From: an uncultured Porphyromonas sp.
GTDB taxonomy: Bacteria; Bacteroidota; Bacteroidia; Bacteroidales; Porphyromonadaceae
Assembly: GCF_938023125.1 (NCBI RefSeq)
Contig: NZ_CALHDW010000011.1
Span: forward strand, 1 to 64,000
Direction of reading: 5' to 3'
Length of the DNA: 64,000 nt
Numbering within the stretch: position 1 is the stretch's first letter; each line of letters starts with the position of its first letter. Position numbers and translations under genes: made by a program. A model generated the notes under the pieces. The model was given only the letters and a program-made list of their open reading frames with translations, searched no databases and had not been told where the DNA came from. Positions 61,768 to 64,000 of the stretch are shown one piece after another.

Positions 61768-64000
61768 CTAGAAACTTAGTTTCATACCAAGGAAGGCCGA
61801 GCGAGGCATTGTGGGGCCGTATATATAGCCGGAGTCGCGATCAGCACCCTTGTCGTAGTCCGATTGCATGGCATTGAGTAGGTTGTTCATACCGGCATAG
61901 ACCTGGAGACAGGTGTTGGAGAAGAAGTCGAAGTCGTAAGAGAGTTTGAAGCCCATATCGAAGAATGTGGGGGTCTTCTTGAGTTCATCTATACGTATTT
62001 CGGTATCTTTTTCTAGTCCACCGGCCACGAGATAGTTCTGCATGCCCTCTTCGTCAAAGCCCTGGGGATAGCCCGAGTTAGGCTGTTGGGTGCTACCATA
62101 TTTGATAGCGTGGGGTACGTACATGGGGCCTGTAATAGTACCCGTGAGAGCTATATCGAAGTTTTTGACAGGGGTAATACCTAGCGTGAAGTAGCCATAA
62201 GCAGAGGGCGTTCTGGTGATGATGTCGCTCTCTTGCTTCTGATTTACGGCCTTAATGGGGTTGCCGAGGTCGTCCGTTGTGTCGAAGATGACAGGGAAAC
62301 CATTGCTAAGGAAGTCTGCACGTTGTCCCCATTCTTCGGGCTTGTCGTAGCGATTCTGTGTAAGGGTAAGCCCACCTTGTAGCTGTAGGATGCTCCATGT
62401 TAGTTTCCCTTCTAGGTTGGCACCATACACAGTAGCTCCCTCTCCATTCTTGCGGTCGTACATCATGATACCATGCTCCACCTTATTAAGCTTTGTTACA
62501 AAGACGTCTTGTAGCTTGTTGTAGAATCCCTCAATAAGGAGGTTGGCTTTTACGGGGCCCCATTGTGCATAGAGGTCGGCACTCGCATTGATGGAGTGGC
62601 TGGTCTCCGGGCGGAGGTCGGGGATATTGTACACTTTTTGTACCTCGCCATTAACAACGCCTACGTGGAGGTCTTCGTCAAATACCTGAGGAGCACGGAA
62701 TCCCTTAGCGTAGGAGAGACGGAAGTTTACGTTCTTAGTTGGGTTGTAACGCAGCGTAGCACGGGGGCTAAAGATAGGCTTGCCTACGGCCGAGTTTTCG
62801 TCAAGGCGAGCACCCAAGAGAATGCTAAACATATCATTTTTCCATTCAATTTGAGCGAGTTGACTCCAGTTGTTGATCTTCTGATCAATCTTTGGGAATA
62901 GCTCAATTAGGTTGCCTTTGCTGTCTTTTTCGGCGAGCCAATTGCGGAGGGGCATTACATCGCTGAGGTGATCGTAGACATACTCAGCCCCGATAAGTAC
63001 CTGAGCCGGCATGAAGAGAAGGCGATCGAAGTCGTAGCTATACTGCAAGCCTCCCATATAGGTATTGCCCTTAGATACTCCAAAGTTGATACCATATTGT
63101 TCGGCGGGGATGGGGAATCCCAATTGACCTAGGGTGTTGCCCTTGTCGTCTTGGAGCTCTCCAATGCCTCCGTAATAGCTTTTTCGGTTTACGATTTGAC
63201 CGGAGATGTAGGTAAGAAGGTGGTGTTTGTAGTCGCTAGAGAAGGCATCGAATTTGGCGTTGGAGCTGAAAATGCTGTGGTCTACGTGCTCCGAGATAGA
63301 AGCAACGTGGTCGGGCCAATCGATATGATCACCCCCGCGGCGGTATTCTTGTATCGTATGGAACTCGGCTGTTAGTTTGGTATAGTCTGTGGTACGGAGG
63401 AAGGCGCGAGTACCCAGAGAGCGGCTATTGAGGCGTCCTAGCTCACTATACCCATCGTTATTGGCATCCCATTCTTGGCGGTAGCGGGTTTGACCGAAGA
63501 TCATGGCCCCTGCTTTATTGTCGTCGCTCACTAGGGAGGCATTCATGCTGATGTTGTTGTCGGGGTTTTTCATGCCCGTAAAGGTGAGGCTCTCTCCAAA
63601 CGAAAAACTATTGCCCACCGGCTCTTTGGTGATGATATTAACCACACCGCCGATAGCTGAGGAGCCAAAGAGGGCAGAGCCCCCGCCTCGCACTACCTCT
63701 ACACGGTCTATCATGTTGGTAGGGATTTGCTCAATACCATACACGCCGGCTAGGGCACTAAAGATAGGACGGCTATCGATAAGGATTTGGGTATAGCGCC
63801 CATCAAGTCCATTGATACGTACTTGGTTAAAACCGCAGTTTTGGCAGTTGTTTTCCACCCGTACCCCGGGTTGGAAGATAATGCCTTGTGCGAGGTTATT
63901 GGCATTGACACGGCTAAATACCTCTTCGCCCACTACATTTACAATCGTAGGTGCGAGGCGGCGCAGTGTGGCTTGGCGGTTGGCTGTTACCACTACCTCG
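61768..64000 (-). CDS. TonB-dependent outer-membrane receptor (5' end beyond window)
   Basis: At least 744 residues are visible; the frame stays open to base 64000, so the signal peptide and any leading domain lie outside. The visible part starts at the plug (E-V-V-V-T-A-N-R), with R-I-N-G-L-D-G-R-Y-T-Q-I-L-I-D-S-R-P-I-F and V-E-V-V-R-G-G-G-S-A-L-F-G-S-S-A-I-G-G-V-V-N, then a full barrel ending in the C-terminal F. The plug has a C-Q-N-C pair. FRAP-like F-R-A-P-Q-V-F-D-E-D-L-H suggests a haem or siderophore receptor of the HmuR-like class, but no ligand can be fixed. Next to feoB it fits iron uptake. Confidence 0.93.
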   Translation of the reverse strand, partial: EVVVTANRQATLRRLAPTIVNVVGEEVFSRVNANNLAQGIIFQPGVRVENNCQNCGFNQVRINGLDGRYTQILIDSRPIFSALAGVYGIEQIPTNMIDRVEVVRGGGSALFGSSAIGGVVNIITKEPVGNSFSFGESLTFTGMKNPDNNISMNASLVSDDNKAGAMIFGQTRYRQEWDANNDGYSELGRLNSRSLGTRAFLRTTDYTKLTAEFHTIQEYRRGGDHIDWPDHVASISEHVDHSIFSSNAKFDAFSSDYKHHLLTYISGQIVNRKSYYGGIGELQDDKGNTLGQLGFPIPAEQYGINFGVSKGNTYMGGLQYSYDFDRLLFMPAQVLIGAEYVYDHLSDVMPLRNWLAEKDSKGNLIELFPKIDQKINNWSQLAQIEWKNDMFSILLGARLDENSAVGKPIFSPRATLRYNPTKNVNFRLSYAKGFRAPQVFDEDLHVGVVNGEVQKVYNIPDLRPETSHSINASADLYAQWGPVKANLLIEGFYNKLQDVFVTKLNKVEHGIMMYDRKNGEGATVYGANLEGKLTWSILQLQGGLTLTQNRYDKPEEWGQRADFLSNGFPVIFDTTDDLGNPIKAVNQKQESDIITRTPSAYGYFTLGITPVKNFDIALTGTITGPMYVPHAIKYGSTQQPNSGYPQGFDEEGMQNYLVAGGLEKDTEIRIDELKKTPTFFDMGFKLSYDFDFFSNTCLQVYAGMNNLLNAMQSDYDKGADRDSGYIYGPTMPRSAFLGMKLSF

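Noticed and set aside
1..64000. tRNA, rRNA or CRISPR arrays
   Set aside because: No cloverleaf-like T-loop sequences, rRNA landmarks or regularly spaced repeats were seen in the intergenic regions read by eye; a dedicated scan would be needed to be certain.

Overview
The window reads as chromosome of a member of Bacteroidota, most probably a Porphyromonas or a close relative. Supporting signs are TAnnTTTG-type -7 promoter boxes with almost no Shine-Dalgarno sequences, type IX secretion (T9SS) cargo with C-terminal sorting domains, a lysyl-endopeptidase-like protease, a paired OmpA-like porin locus of the Porphyromonas type, DUF4293/DUF4494/DUF4954 genes, Bacteroidetes-type RpoZ and a FeoA-FeoB fusion. 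The genus is inferred from gene content; no rRNA is present to confirm it.

Layout. 1-3.3 kb is accessory: the 5' part of a carboxypeptidase-regulatory-like/TonB-receptor-type gene with a long leader, an intact IS982-family element (718-1767), a gene of doubtful origin (2093-2854), and a roughly 40-bp ghost of the same IS (3109-3148). 3.3-11 kb holds exported proteins: a T9SS serine protease, a second T9SS cargo, a lipoprotein, and a helix-hairpin-helix outer-membrane barrel. 11-19.6 kb carries serine/glycine one-carbon genes (glyA, serB, gcvT) mixed with an AraC regulator downstream of a G10 tract, lptB, a possible structured RNA and comB.

19.7-36 kb is mostly minus strand. A nine-gene co-directional run, ruvX-def-TPR-ABC-F-yedF-cysteine desulfurase-DUF3343-selD-S9 peptidase, contains a selenium-handling core. 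It is followed by a MITE-like element, maeB, and an ABC-2 exporter with an HsdR-N-like nuclease. 36-38 kb has holA and a radical SAM gene (+). 38-47 kb (-) has three tandem FKBP isomerases and a bamD-rpoZ-DUF4293-guaB-miaA-DUF4954 run. 47.7-53.8 kb (+) has DUF4494, YggS, a DHOD-like protein, a thioredoxin-like lipoprotein and two OmpA-like proteins.

54.1-58.7 kb is the most unusual locus: four tightly spaced genes encoding a polytopic membrane protein with a coiled periplasmic domain, a soluble TRAFAC-like GTPase, and two membrane-anchored coiled-coil proteins whose N-terminal domains look related to each other. I infer a membrane-associated GTPase signalling or conflict system. 58.8-64 kb is iron uptake on the minus strand: a FeoB-associated Cys-rich protein, the FeoAB fusion, and a TonB-dependent receptor cut by the right edge. 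No tRNA, rRNA or CRISPR array was seen.
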